Translations under genes and position numbers: made by a program
Notes under the pieces: model-generated
The model's input: only the letters and a program-made list of their open reading frames with translations
Database searches by the model: none
What the model was told of the DNA's origin: nothing
Assembly (NCBI RefSeq): GCF_040529045.1
Contig: NZ_CP131914.1
Location: 319,001-383,000 of the forward strand
DNA from: Xanthomonas indica
GTDB lineage: Bacteria; Pseudomonadota; Gammaproteobacteria; Xanthomonadales; Xanthomonadaceae
Reading direction: 5' to 3'
DNA: 64,000 nt
In this document: positions 1 through 8,712 of the stretch, piece by piece
Numbering within the stretch: the first letter of the stretch is position 1
How the letters are laid out: each line of letters begins with the position of its first letter

Positions 1-2169
1 GCCGGCGATACCGGTGCCGTTGCCGATCAGCAGCATGGGCGCATCGCCATGCCGGCGGAACCCGGGGTTGGCCCGCGCCTGCGCGCGCAGCACCGCACCC
101 ACCGGCGCGTGCTGGCACAGCCAGCCGGCGCCCACGCCGGGGCTGCCGTCGTCGCGCAGGGTCAGGCGCACGACCAGTTGCAGCAGGCCGTCGGCCGGCA
201 CCGAGGCGATCGAGTACTCGCGCAACGGCAGGCTCGGCAGCGCATCCACCCAGGCCTGCAGATCGTCGCCCGGCGCTGGCGGCGTCAACGCCCGTGATGC
301 CAGCGCCTGCCACAGCGGCTGACGCACGCCATCGGCGTGCACCGTCTGTTCGGCGTCCAGCGCCTGCGTGGCGAGCCAGGCGCGGACCGTGTCGGCGGCG
401 TGACAGGGCTGCACTTCCAGGATATCGCCGGCGTGCCAGTGCGCCTGCGGCGGCGGCGCCAGATCGATGCGCCACACCGGGGCGCCGGCGCTGCCGGGGT
501 TGAGCAGGACGCGGCCGGCCAGGCGCCAGTCCAGCGGTTCCGGCGCCTGCAACACCGGCGCCGACGCCGCCACGCCGGTGAGCGCGGACAGTTGCCATTG
601 CCACTGCGCCAGCGCCTGCGGATCGGCGTTGTCCACCTCCAGCGCCGGGAACAGCGCCTGCGCGCCCTGTGCGTCCAACCAATGCTGCACCTCGCGCGAG
701 AAGCCGCAGAACTGCGGATACTGGCGATCGCCCAGGCCGAGTACCGCATAGCGCAAGTCCGGCAGCGCCTGCGCCTGGCGCAGCACGCGGCGGACGAAGC
801 CACGTGCCGCGTCCGGCGGTTCGCCATCGCCGAAGGTGCTTATCACAAACAGCGCGCGCTGGGTGCCGCGCAGGTGCGCCAGGTCCAGCTGCGCCAGCGA
901 GCGCAGGTCCACCGCCAGGCCGGCGGCCTGCAGTTGCGCGGCGGTCTGCCAGGCCAGGCGCTCGCCCAGGCCGCTCTGGCTGGCGAAGCCCACCAGCCAG
1001 GAACCGGCGGCATCGCCGACCAGCCCCGGCAGCGCACGCCGCGCATCGCGCAAGGCGCGCTTCTTGCGCCGGCGGTCCAGGTACAGCATCCAGCCGGTGA
1101 CGAAGAACAGCGACATGCACAGGCTCGCCAGCAGCATCACCACGCGCCCGGGCAGACCGAAGAAGCTGCCGGTGTGCAGCGCGAACATGCTGGTCAGCAG
1201 GCGCCGGCCCAGCGGTTGCTGGCGATACTCCAGGTGGCGCAGGATGCGGCCGCTGGCCGCATCGACCTCCACGCTGTCGTAGGCGCGGTCGTGCGCCGGA
1301 TCGGGCGGCAGGTAGCGGGCCACGATCGGCTGGCCGCTGCGGCCGGGCAGGCGCAGATCCAGGTAGGCGCGCTGCGCAGCGGGCACGGTCGCCAGGGCCG
1401 CCTGCAGCCGTGCGTAGTCCACCGCCGGCGGCTTGCCGCCGCGGCCGCCGGCCTTGTCCTTCGGCGCAGCATCGCCGCCGAGCATCGCCACCAGCCCCTG
1501 CCGGTACCAGTCGTAGGACCAGTACAACCCGGTCGCGGCGATCAGCAGGTACAGCAGCAGGCACCAGGTGCCGATCACCGAGTGCAGGCTCCACAGGAAG
1601 CTGCGTCCCTGCCGGTTCCACTCCACCGCCCACCAAGCGCGCCAGCTCCACCAGCGCCGCGGCCAGCGCAAGTACAGCCCGGACAGGCAGAAGAAGATCA
1701 GCACGAAGGCGCAAACCCCGGTGACCGCCTTGCCGCGCTCGCCGGCGGCCAGGCGCCGGTGCAGGTCTTCGACGAAGGAGAAGAACCCGTCCAGGCGCGG
1801 CGCCGGCAGCACCGCGCCGGTGTAGGGATCGAAGTACAGGCGGCCGCCGTCGCGGCCGGGCAGGCGTACCGCGGACGGCCGCGTGCCGGTGGGGTCGATC
1901 AGCAGCCGGTTGCTGCGGTGTGCGCCGTCCAGGTCCAGGCGCCGCGCCAGCTCGGCCAGCGGCAAGGGCTGTTCGCCGGCGGCATGGCGCGCGGCGATCG
2001 CCGCCAGCGGCGGATTGGCCAGGCGCACGATCTCGTCCTCGAAGGCCAGCGTGGCGCCGCTCAGCCCCATTACCGACAGCACCAGCCCGGCGCTGATGCC
2101 GAGCAGCCAGTGCAACTGGAACAACAGCGTCTTGATCACGGCGCGGGCGGGGACAGGGCGGGCGCGCAT
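1..2169 (-). CDS. PepSY-flavodoxin-reductase fusion membrane protein (C-terminus outside window)
   Basis: This is probably an inner-membrane flavin reductase acting in iron or siderophore reduction. The reading frame is open for 723 codons from ATG 2169 and runs off the left edge. The N-terminal part has PepSY-type transmembrane segments at about residues 12-35, 145-165, 190-215 and 340-360. A flavodoxin-like domain follows (VGFASQSG, then STFGDGEPPD and LGLGDRQYPQF), and then a sulfite-reductase-type FAD/NADPH-binding part (REYSIAS, GNGTGIAG). The arrangement matches proteins annotated as PepSY/sulfite reductase flavoprotein alpha subunit. A Fur-like box sits directly upstream, which supports iron regulation. 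The exact substrate is not known. Confidence 0.85.
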   Translation of the reverse strand, partial: MRARPVPARAVIKTLLFQLHWLLGISAGLVLSVMGLSGATLAFEDEIVRLANPPLAAIAARHAAGEQPLPLAELARRLDLDGAHRSNRLLIDPTGTRPSAVRLPGRDGGRLYFDPYTGAVLPAPRLDGFFSFVEDLHRRLAAGERGKAVTGVCAFVLIFFCLSGLYLRWPRRWWSWRAWWAVEWNRQGRSFLWSLHSVIGTWCLLLYLLIAATGLYWSYDWYRQGLVAMLGGDAAPKDKAGGRGGKPPAVDYARLQAALATVPAAQRAYLDLRLPGRSGQPIVARYLPPDPAHDRAYDSVEVDAASGRILRHLEYRQQPLGRRLLTSMFALHTGSFFGLPGRVVMLLASLCMSLFFVTGWMLYLDRRRKKRALRDARRALPGLVGDAAGSWLVGFASQSGLGERLAWQTAAQLQAAGLAVDLRSLAQLDLAHLRGTQRALFVISTFGDGEPPDAARGFVRRVLRQAQALPDLRYAVLGLGDRQYPQFCGFSREVQHWLDAQGAQALFPALEVDNADPQALAQWQWQLSALTGVAASAPVLQAPEPLDWRLAGRVLLNPGSAGAPVWRIDLAPPPQAHWHAGDILEVQPCHAADTVRAWLATQALDAEQTVHADGVRQPLWQALASRALTPPAPGDDLQAWVDALPSLPLREYSIASVPADGLLQLVVRLTLRDDGSPGVGAGWLCQHAPVGAVLRAQARANPGFRRHGDAPMLLIGNGTGIAG

Positions 2170-2170
2170 T

Positions 2171-2189
2171 GTAAATGAGAACGCTTATC
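2171..2189 (-). promoter_or_regulatory. Fur-box-like site
   Basis: The 19-base sequence GTAAATGAGAACGCTTATC matches the classical Fur consensus at 13 of 19 positions and lies 1 base upstream of the PepSY-reductase start codon. It would overlap the ribosome-binding region or promoter. Iron-dependent repression is inferred from the match and from the gene's likely role. Confidence 0.6.
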
Positions 2190-2338
2190 GCATGCGATTG
2201 ATCCGGCCCGGCGCGGCGTCTACCGCCAAGCGTGACCGCCGCCGCGGTTGCCATTTGCCGCACATCCAGCGGTCACCTGGCGGACATCGAACCTGGCCAG
2301 TTTCTTCACCTCCATCGACCACCCCCGAGGTTCCTGCA

Positions 2339-3094
2339 ATGTCCGTCTCCCTGCGCGGTTGTCTTGCCCTGCTTGCGTTGTTCGCCGCCCAGGCGGCCAG
2401 CGCCGCCACCAGCTGCCCCACGCTCTACGCCGGCGGCAAGGCGCCGACGCTCGACGCGTCGATCACCAGCCGCACCACCGAGGTCTGCCATACCGAATAC
2501 GTGCTGATGGCCTCGGGCGTGACCAAGGGCCCGCTGTACTCGGCCGAGCACCTGACCGACCAGCAGGTCGCCGGCGCCGAATCGATCGGCCGCGTCGGCT
2601 CCTTCCACGACGAGACCGGCATCCCCGCCGCCGACCGCTCGCACACCTCGGACTACACCAACTCCGGCTTCGACCGCGGGCACATGACCCCGGCCGGCGA
2701 TGCCTCGACCACCAACTCGGAGAAGGAAACCTTCTCGATGGCCAACGTGGTCCCGCAGGACCACAAGCTCAACACCGGCGAGTGGGCGCGGATCGAAGAG
2801 CAGGTGCGCCAGCTGGCCAAGCAGCGCGGCGAGGTCTACGTGGTCACCGGCCCGGCCTTCGACAGCGGCACGCGCAGCAGCATCGGCGCCGACAACGTGC
2901 AGATCCCGAACTACGTGTGGAAGGCGGTGTACGAGCCGGGCAACGGCGCGGCCGCCTACATGTGCGTCAACGACAGCACCATCAACTGCGACGTGGTGTC
3001 GATCAACGACGTCATCACCATGTCCGGCGTGGATCCGTTCCCGGCAATCAGCGCCAGCATGAAGGCCAATCCGATCGCCCTGACGTTGCCGTAA
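2339..3094 (+). CDS. Secreted DNA/RNA non-specific endonuclease (NucA/Serratia nuclease family)
   Basis: The 251-residue protein probably cleaves DNA and RNA without sequence preference outside the cytoplasm. It starts with a signal peptide (cleavage likely after SAA near residue 23). It carries the family motif DRGH at residues 112-115, whose His is the general base, followed by the metal-binding region around NVVPQDHKLNTGEW. ATG 2339 was chosen because it gives the signal peptide. Paired cysteines suit a periplasmic or secreted location. Neighbours give no functional hint. Confidence 0.88.
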   Translation: MSVSLRGCLALLALFAAQAASAATSCPTLYAGGKAPTLDASITSRTTEVCHTEYVLMASGVTKGPLYSAEHLTDQQVAGAESIGRVGSFHDETGIPAADRSHTSDYTNSGFDRGHMTPAGDASTTNSEKETFSMANVVPQDHKLNTGEWARIEEQVRQLAKQRGEVYVVTGPAFDSGTRSSIGADNVQIPNYVWKAVYEPGNGAAAYMCVNDSTINCDVVSINDVITMSGVDPFPAISASMKANPIALTLP

Positions 3095-3097
3095 GCG

Positions 3098-3128
3098 GGG
3101 ATTCGGGAGTGGGGAATCGGGATTCGTA
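3098..3128. repeat. Short GGGATTC/GGGAATC repeat tract
   Basis: Just after the nuclease stop codon, degenerate units of GGGATTC, GGGAGTG and GGGAATC follow one another. Similar low-complexity tracts are familiar to me from xanthomonad intergenic DNA. No function is visible. Confidence 0.5.
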
Positions 3129-3212
3129 GAAGCGTCCTGACTCCCTGCCCGGGTTGGGGCGGCCGGAGGCGCGCGTGTGCGCCAGCCGGCCGCCACTGCA
3201 AGCGCGCGCACC

Positions 3213-4100
3213 TCAGGCGGCGTGCGCCGTCATCGCCTCGACCAGCGCCGCGAACACTGCGCTGCAGGCGGCGCTGCCGCGCACGTCCTGGTGCATCACG
3301 ATCCAGCTTTCCAGGCCCACGCGCACCTGCTGCGGCAGCACCGGCACCAGCGCCGGCGTGCGCCGCGCCAGGGCGACCTGGCAGAAGCCGATGCCGCAGC
3401 CGGCACGCAACAGCGCCAGTTGCGCCAGGTCGCTATCGGCACGCAACGCGAACGCCTCGCGCCGCCACAGCGGCAGGGCGCTGCGCGCCGCGCGCAGGAA
3501 CGGCGTCTCCACATCGAAACCGATCAGCGCATGCTGCGGCAGGTCCTCCAGCGTCTGCGGCAGGCCGCAGCGGTCCACATAGTCCTGGTGTGCGAACAGT
3601 GCCACCGCCACCGCGCCGACGTGGCGCGCGACCAACACCTCCTGGGTCGGCCGGGTCATACGCACCGCCACGTCGGCTTCGCGGTGCAGCAGGTCCTGCA
3701 TCCGGTTGCTCAGCACCAGTTCCAGCCGCAGGTGCGGATGCGCGCGGCGCAAGGCCGCCAGCACTGGCGGCAGCACCTCCGCACCGATCACCTCGCTGGC
3801 GGCGATGCGCACCGTGCCGCGTACCGCATCGCCGTGGCGGCCCGCCGCGCGCTGCAGCGACGCGGCCAGGCTGCCCATCGCCTGCGCATGCCCGCGCAAG
3901 GCCAGTGCGGCATCGGTCGGCAGCAGGCCGGTCTGCGAACGCACGAACAGCGGCACCGCCAGCGCCTGTTCCAGCGCCGCCACGTGCCTGCCGACGGTGG
4001 GCTGGGTCAGGCCCAACGCGCGTGCCGCCGCCGACAGCGAGCCTTCCTCCAGCACCGCCAGGAAGGACCGATAGAGTTCCCAGCCGATCGTGTTGTCCAT
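3213..4100 (-). CDS. LysR-family transcriptional regulator
   Basis: The 295-residue protein has the LysR N-terminal winged helix-turn-helix (ARALGLTQPTVGRHVAALEQAL, about residues 26-47) followed by a substrate-binding domain. It is divergent from the NAD-dependent epimerase gene at 4192, with 91 bases between the two starts, so that gene is its probable target. A small palindrome overlaps its own start codon and would fit autorepression. The inducer is unknown. Confidence 0.9.
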   Translation of the reverse strand: MDNTIGWELYRSFLAVLEEGSLSAAARALGLTQPTVGRHVAALEQALAVPLFVRSQTGLLPTDAALALRGHAQAMGSLAASLQRAAGRHGDAVRGTVRIAASEVIGAEVLPPVLAALRRAHPHLRLELVLSNRMQDLLHREADVAVRMTRPTQEVLVARHVGAVAVALFAHQDYVDRCGLPQTLEDLPQHALIGFDVETPFLRAARSALPLWRREAFALRADSDLAQLALLRAGCGIGFCQVALARRTPALVPVLPQQVRVGLESWIVMHQDVRGSAACSAVFAALVEAMTAHAA

Positions 4101-4112
4101 ACAGAAATGTAT
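4099..4112. promoter_or_regulatory. ATACA-N4-TGTAT palindrome at LysR start
   Basis: The inverted repeat ATACA-GAAA-TGTAT overlaps the first bases of the LysR gene and lies in the divergent promoter interval. It has the dyad shape expected of a LysR operator (T-N11-A type). Assignment to this regulator is inference. Confidence 0.4.
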
Positions 4113-4191
4113 AGCTGGTCCGCGCTATTCGCCAATTTTCTTCAGCGGCACCGACACCGACACTGACCACCGACCCCAACGGAGCGCTGTC

Positions 4192-5193
4192 ATGTCCCCT
4201 TCTTCCACGGCCCTGGTGCTGGGCGCCAGCGGCGGCATCGGCGGCGAACTGGCGCGGCAGTTGCGCGACGCCGGCTGGCAGGTGCGCGCCCTGCAACGTG
4301 GCCTCGCCCACGCCAGCGAGGAGCGCGATGGCATCCATTGGTGCCGCGGCGATGCGCAGCAGCGGGCGGACGTATTGCAGGCGGCGCAGGGATGCGCGGT
4401 GATCGTGCATGCGGTCAATCCACCGGGTTACCGGCGCTGGTCGGAACTGGTGCTGCCGATGATCGACAACACCGTCGCCGCGGCCATCGCCGAGCGTGCC
4501 ACCGTGGTCCTGCCGGGCACGGTCTACAACTACGGCCCGGACGCCTATCCGGCGCCGGACGAAGACGCACCGCAGGTGCCGATCACCCGCAAGGGCGCGA
4601 TCCGGGTGGAACTGGAGCGACGCCTGCAGGCCGCGACCGCGCACGGCGCACGGGTGATCGTGGTGCGCGCAGGGGATTTCTTCGGCCCGCGCGTGGGCAA
4701 CAGTTGGTTCGCGCAAGGGCTGGTGCGGCCGGGACGACCGGTCACGACGGTGACCCTGCCGGGTGATCCGGGCGTAGGCCACCAGTGGGCCTACGTGCCG
4801 GACGTGGCGCGGACCATGCGGGCGCTGCTGCAACGACGCGAGCGTCTGCCGGCCTTCGCCCGTCTGCACATGGATGGACATTGGGACGCCGACGGCACGC
4901 AGATGGCCGCGGCGATCGCGCGGGTCGCGCAACGCCACGGCCTGGCGCCGCCGCGCACGCGCCGCTTCCCGTGGCCGCTGCTGACCCTGGCCGTGCCGTT
5001 CTGGCCGCTGGCGCGCGAACTGCACGAGATGCGTCCACTGTGGCGGCAGCCGCTGCGCATGCGCAACACGCGGCTGCTGGAGTTGCTCGGCGAAGAGCCG
5101 CATACGCCGCTGGATGTGGCGGTGGAGGCGACGCTGCGCGGACTGAGCTGTTTGCCGGTGGCATCTCCATCGGCAACGCCGACGTGCGCGTAG
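4192..5193 (+). CDS. NAD(P)-dependent epimerase/dehydratase family protein
   Basis: The 333-residue protein is an extended short-chain dehydrogenase with an N-terminal Rossmann motif (LGASGGIGGELA, residues 9-20). It has TVYNYGP in the catalytic Tyr region and a C-terminal substrate domain. It probably acts on a nucleotide-sugar or similar small molecule. The start at 4192 gives a compact N-terminus right before the dinucleotide-binding motif. It is divergent from the LysR gene and probably regulated by it. The substrate cannot be read from the sequence. Confidence 0.8.
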   Translation: MSPSSTALVLGASGGIGGELARQLRDAGWQVRALQRGLAHASEERDGIHWCRGDAQQRADVLQAAQGCAVIVHAVNPPGYRRWSELVLPMIDNTVAAAIAERATVVLPGTVYNYGPDAYPAPDEDAPQVPITRKGAIRVELERRLQAATAHGARVIVVRAGDFFGPRVGNSWFAQGLVRPGRPVTTVTLPGDPGVGHQWAYVPDVARTMRALLQRRERLPAFARLHMDGHWDADGTQMAAAIARVAQRHGLAPPRTRRFPWPLLTLAVPFWPLARELHEMRPLWRQPLRMRNTRLLELLGEEPHTPLDVAVEATLRGLSCLPVASPSATPTCA

Positions 5194-5234
5194 AAGCGGT
5201 TTCAGGCACGACCGGGCTGTAATGGGAACGCCCG

Positions 5235-5326
5235 GTCGCGGCTGAAGCCGCTCCTACGAGGAGCCGAAATAGATGGGTCGATGGATCGCAAGCTCCTGCC
5301 TGTGTAGGAGCGACTTCAGTCGCGAC
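5235..5326. repeat. REP doublet (inverted pair)
   Basis: Two copies of the roughly 23-base palindromic element, core GGAGCGGCTTCAGCCGC, lie head to head at 5235-5257 (minus sense) and 5304-5326 (plus sense). The second has compensating changes (GACTTCAGTC) that preserve the stem. It lies between the convergent ends of the epimerase gene and hemB. This is typical of REP/REPIN elements mobilised by RAYT transposases. Confidence 0.85.
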
Positions 5327-5383
5327 AGGGCTTTCCCGAGAAAAGCGTCGCGACGGAGGTGTCTCTGACAGACAGACGCTGGA

Positions 5384-6514
<1,131 letters not shown>

Positions 6515-6582
6515 TTACTCCCGCCGGCGTGGCCCGCCGCATGGGATGGTGCAACACAGCATGCCGGTCGCCGGCCTGCGGC

Positions 6583-6831
6583 TCAGATCACGCCGCCGCC
6601 CAGGCTCAGCCGGATCACCCCGACCACGATCACCAGCGCATTGAGCATCAGGCCGGTCTTGGCGCGGCCGCGGTTGGGCGCGGCGGTGAACAGCAGCCCG
6701 ATCGCGGCGATCAGCGCACCGACCGCGGCGAACGGGATCAGGAACCAGTTGCCCCAGCCGAGCAACGGGATGAAGGCCAGGATCATCCACAGCAACGCCA
6801 CGATGCCCCACAGCAGACTGATCAGGCCCAT
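6583..6831 (-). CDS. Small hydrophobic membrane protein, unknown function
   Basis: The 82-residue protein has two or three predicted transmembrane helices (residues about 2-20, 24-45 and 62-80). ATG 6831 was chosen because GGAGG lies 5 bases upstream; a GTG 30 bases further out is less likely. It lies alone between hemB and a secreted-protein gene on the other strand. No domain was recognised. Confidence 0.65.
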   Translation of the reverse strand: MGLISLLWGIVALLWMILAFIPLLGWGNWFLIPFAAVGALIAAIGLLFTAAPNRGRAKTGLMLNALVIVVGVIRLSLGGGVI

Positions 6832-7027
6832 GCCGGCCTCCATGCGAATGTCAGCCTGCACGATAGCGCACTGCGGAGGCTGGCGCGGCGCGTCCGCCCG
6901 GCTGATAGCGGGCAGTCCCCGCTGACCGCGCGACGGATCGCCCAGGCAACGCGGGTAGGGGATGCACGCACTGGATCGTCTTTATGCGGGACAGGAACCT
7001 GGACCGTCCCCCATCGAGGAGCAGCCC

Positions 7028-7393
7028 ATGAAGCGCTGGATATGGAGTTTCGCCATCTGCCTACTGTCGTTCCCCGCCGTCGCCGAGCCCGTCTACAAGA
7101 AGCTCGTGTGCCGCGACAACGACCCGTTCGTGTTCTGTACCCAAGGCTGCAAGGGCGTGGACAAGAACTGGAGCCCGGTCGACCCGATCAGCGGCTCCTG
7201 GCAAGCGGACCCCGGGTATTGCCTGCGGCCAAGTCCGGTGCGCTGCTGCAAGCACGGTTCGCACTGCGGCGCGTGGACGCCCACCGCGATCGTGGCCGTC
7301 AGGCAGTACGAAGACATCTGTCCTGCCGCCGTCACACAAGGCGACTGGACGGACCCAAGCCGGCGTCCGGAGAACGTGCCCTACGAGCACTGA
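7028..7393 (+). CDS. Secreted Cys-rich small protein, paralogue A
   Basis: The 121-residue protein has a signal peptide (cleavage after AVA near residue 19). Seven cysteines sit in a pattern starting CRDNDPFVFCTQGCKG and including a CC pair. It is clearly homologous to the product of 8284-8655: both start MKRWIW, share CRDNDPFV-CTQGCKG-DKNW, keep the Cys spacing and end with a similar tail (RPENVP/RPEKVP). I do not recognise the family. Disulphide bonding in the periplasm or outside is likely. Confidence 0.75.
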   Translation: MKRWIWSFAICLLSFPAVAEPVYKKLVCRDNDPFVFCTQGCKGVDKNWSPVDPISGSWQADPGYCLRPSPVRCCKHGSHCGAWTPTAIVAVRQYEDICPAAVTQGDWTDPSRRPENVPYEH

Positions 7394-7400
7394 CGATCAT

Positions 7401-7421
7401 GCCGCTGCACGACGCAGCGGC
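7401..7421 (+). terminator. Terminator-like hairpin after paralogue A
   Basis: A perfect 8-base-pair stem GCCGCTGC/GCAGCGGC with loop ACGAC begins 7 bases after the stop codon. It has no T-tract, so it may act as an mRNA 3' stabiliser or a weak terminator. Confidence 0.4.
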
Positions 7422-7553
7422 GTGCTGCCCCGCCAGACGCCCGACCCTTGGCATGGGGATCACGCCCACCCTGCCAGGGTGACGGCGGCGGGTTCGGCGC
7501 GATTCACCCGGCCCGCCTATGATCGCGTGAGATCCGAACACGGGGGTAAGGCC

Positions 7554-8018
7554 ATGACTGTCCGACCGTTGCTGCCGCTGGCGTTGCTGCTGGCCCTGGC
7601 CGGCTGCGCCAGCTCCTCCAAGGTGATGGTCGGCGCGGCACGCCCGCCGATCGATCCGGCGCTGGTGCAGATCTATTCCGCGCCGCCCCCCGGGGCGATC
7701 GACATCGCCCAGTTGGAGGCCTCCAGTGCGGCCGGCTTCGGCACCCAGGGCCAGACCGACGCGGCGGTGGCCCGCCTCAAGCGCGACGCGGCCAAGCTCG
7801 GTGCCAACGGCGTGGTGCTGATGGGCGTGGGCTCGCAGCGCTCCGGCGGCGGCCTGTCGGTCGGCGCGGGCAGCTACGGCGGCCACGTCGGCGGCGGCCT
7901 GGGCATCGGCATCCCCACCACGCAGAAGCGCGCCGCGGGCATGGCGATCTGGGTGCCGCCGGGGGCGCAGGGACCAGCGCCGGCGGCGCCGCAGCCTGCA
8001 CCACCGCCCGGTCGCTGA
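7554..8018 (+). CDS. Glycine-rich lipoprotein, unknown function
   Basis: The 154-residue protein begins with a lipoprotein signal with lipobox LAGC (Cys18), followed by SS, which predicts the outer membrane. The middle (KLGANGVVLMGVGS) resembles the heavy-metal-binding/YbjQ-like fold seen in small lipoproteins that sum residue pairs, but I cannot assign it firmly. The C-terminus is Gly-rich and then Pro/Ala-rich. It lies between two paralogous Cys-rich secreted-protein genes on the same strand. Confidence 0.7.
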   Translation: MTVRPLLPLALLLALAGCASSSKVMVGAARPPIDPALVQIYSAPPPGAIDIAQLEASSAAGFGTQGQTDAAVARLKRDAAKLGANGVVLMGVGSQRSGGGLSVGAGSYGGHVGGGLGIGIPTTQKRAAGMAIWVPPGAQGPAPAAPQPAPPPGR

Positions 8019-8283
8019 ATCCGGTCAGGTCGGGCATGGGCCTGTTGGCCTGCCCGGCCGATGCACGCGCCTCGCTCCGAAGCGGATCGCCCGTGTCAGC
8101 CCGCTGGGCCGGGTAGGGCCCGTGGCGCATGGCATCCCCTGGCGTGCTGAAACCCTTGCTAAGCTATTTGCGGGCAGGATCGGCACGACCCGTCGCGGGT
8201 CTCGATCCGGGGTGCGGCCCGCATGCGACGACACGTTTGGTCCGAACGTCTGGGACGGACCGCTTTCGACAGAGGGAAGTGCG

Positions 8284-8655
8284 ATGAAGCGATGGATATG
8301 GATTCTGGTGGCGTTTCTGGGATTTCAGGGCGTCGCTGGCGCGCAGGAGGTCTATGAAGATCTGGCCTGTCGCGACAACGATCCCTTCGTCTTGTGCACA
8401 CAAGGCTGCAAGGGCAAGGACAAGAACTGGACGCCTGTGACTCCTCAAGCCGGCGTGTGGGTTGCAGTACCTGGCTACTGTCCTTGGCCAACGTCGACCG
8501 GCCCTTGCTGCGTCGGAAACGTATGCTTCAAACCGTGGACGCAGAAAGCTGTCGATGCGGTCTATCAGTACATGCATATTTGCCCGATCGGCGGCGGCAA
8601 GGCCAGCGACTGGACGGGACGGCAGCGACCCGAGAAGGTTCCAAAGGATCATTGA
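8284..8655 (+). CDS. Secreted Cys-rich small protein, paralogue B
   Basis: The 123-residue protein has a signal peptide ending near AGA (residue 20). It has the same Cys framework as the product of 7028-7393 (CRDNDPFVLCTQGCKG, a CC pair, and later single Cys residues). The two genes probably arose by duplication around the intervening lipoprotein gene. ATG 8284 is preceded by AGGGAAG. The function is unknown. A conserved C-terminal DWTG-RPEKVPKDH block may be a shared surface. Confidence 0.75.
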   Translation: MKRWIWILVAFLGFQGVAGAQEVYEDLACRDNDPFVLCTQGCKGKDKNWTPVTPQAGVWVAVPGYCPWPTSTGPCCVGNVCFKPWTQKAVDAVYQYMHICPIGGGKASDWTGRQRPEKVPKDH

Positions 8656-8667
8656 TCCGCAGCGACT

Positions 8668-8693
8668 GCCACTGCGCCGTTTGGCGCAGTGGC
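8668..8693. terminator. Bidirectional hairpin between convergent genes
   Basis: A perfect 11-base-pair stem GCCACTGCGCC/GGCGCAGTGGC with loop GTTT lies in the 57 bases between the convergent genes ending at 8655 and 8713. Its position suits a shared transcription end. There is no clear T-tract on either side. Confidence 0.5.
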
Positions 8694-8712
8694 GCGTCTA
8701 GTTGATCTCCGC

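Noticed and set aside
337-2178. Long open frame on the plus strand opposite the PepSY reductase gene
   Set aside because: Its translation is Arg/Gln/Ala-rich with no domain, and it is antisense to a clearly conserved protein. GC-rich DNA produces such open frames.
7554-8655. Lipoprotein and paralogue B as an effector-immunity pair
   Set aside because: No toxin domain or secretion-system link is visible, and the 265-base gap argues against tight coupling.
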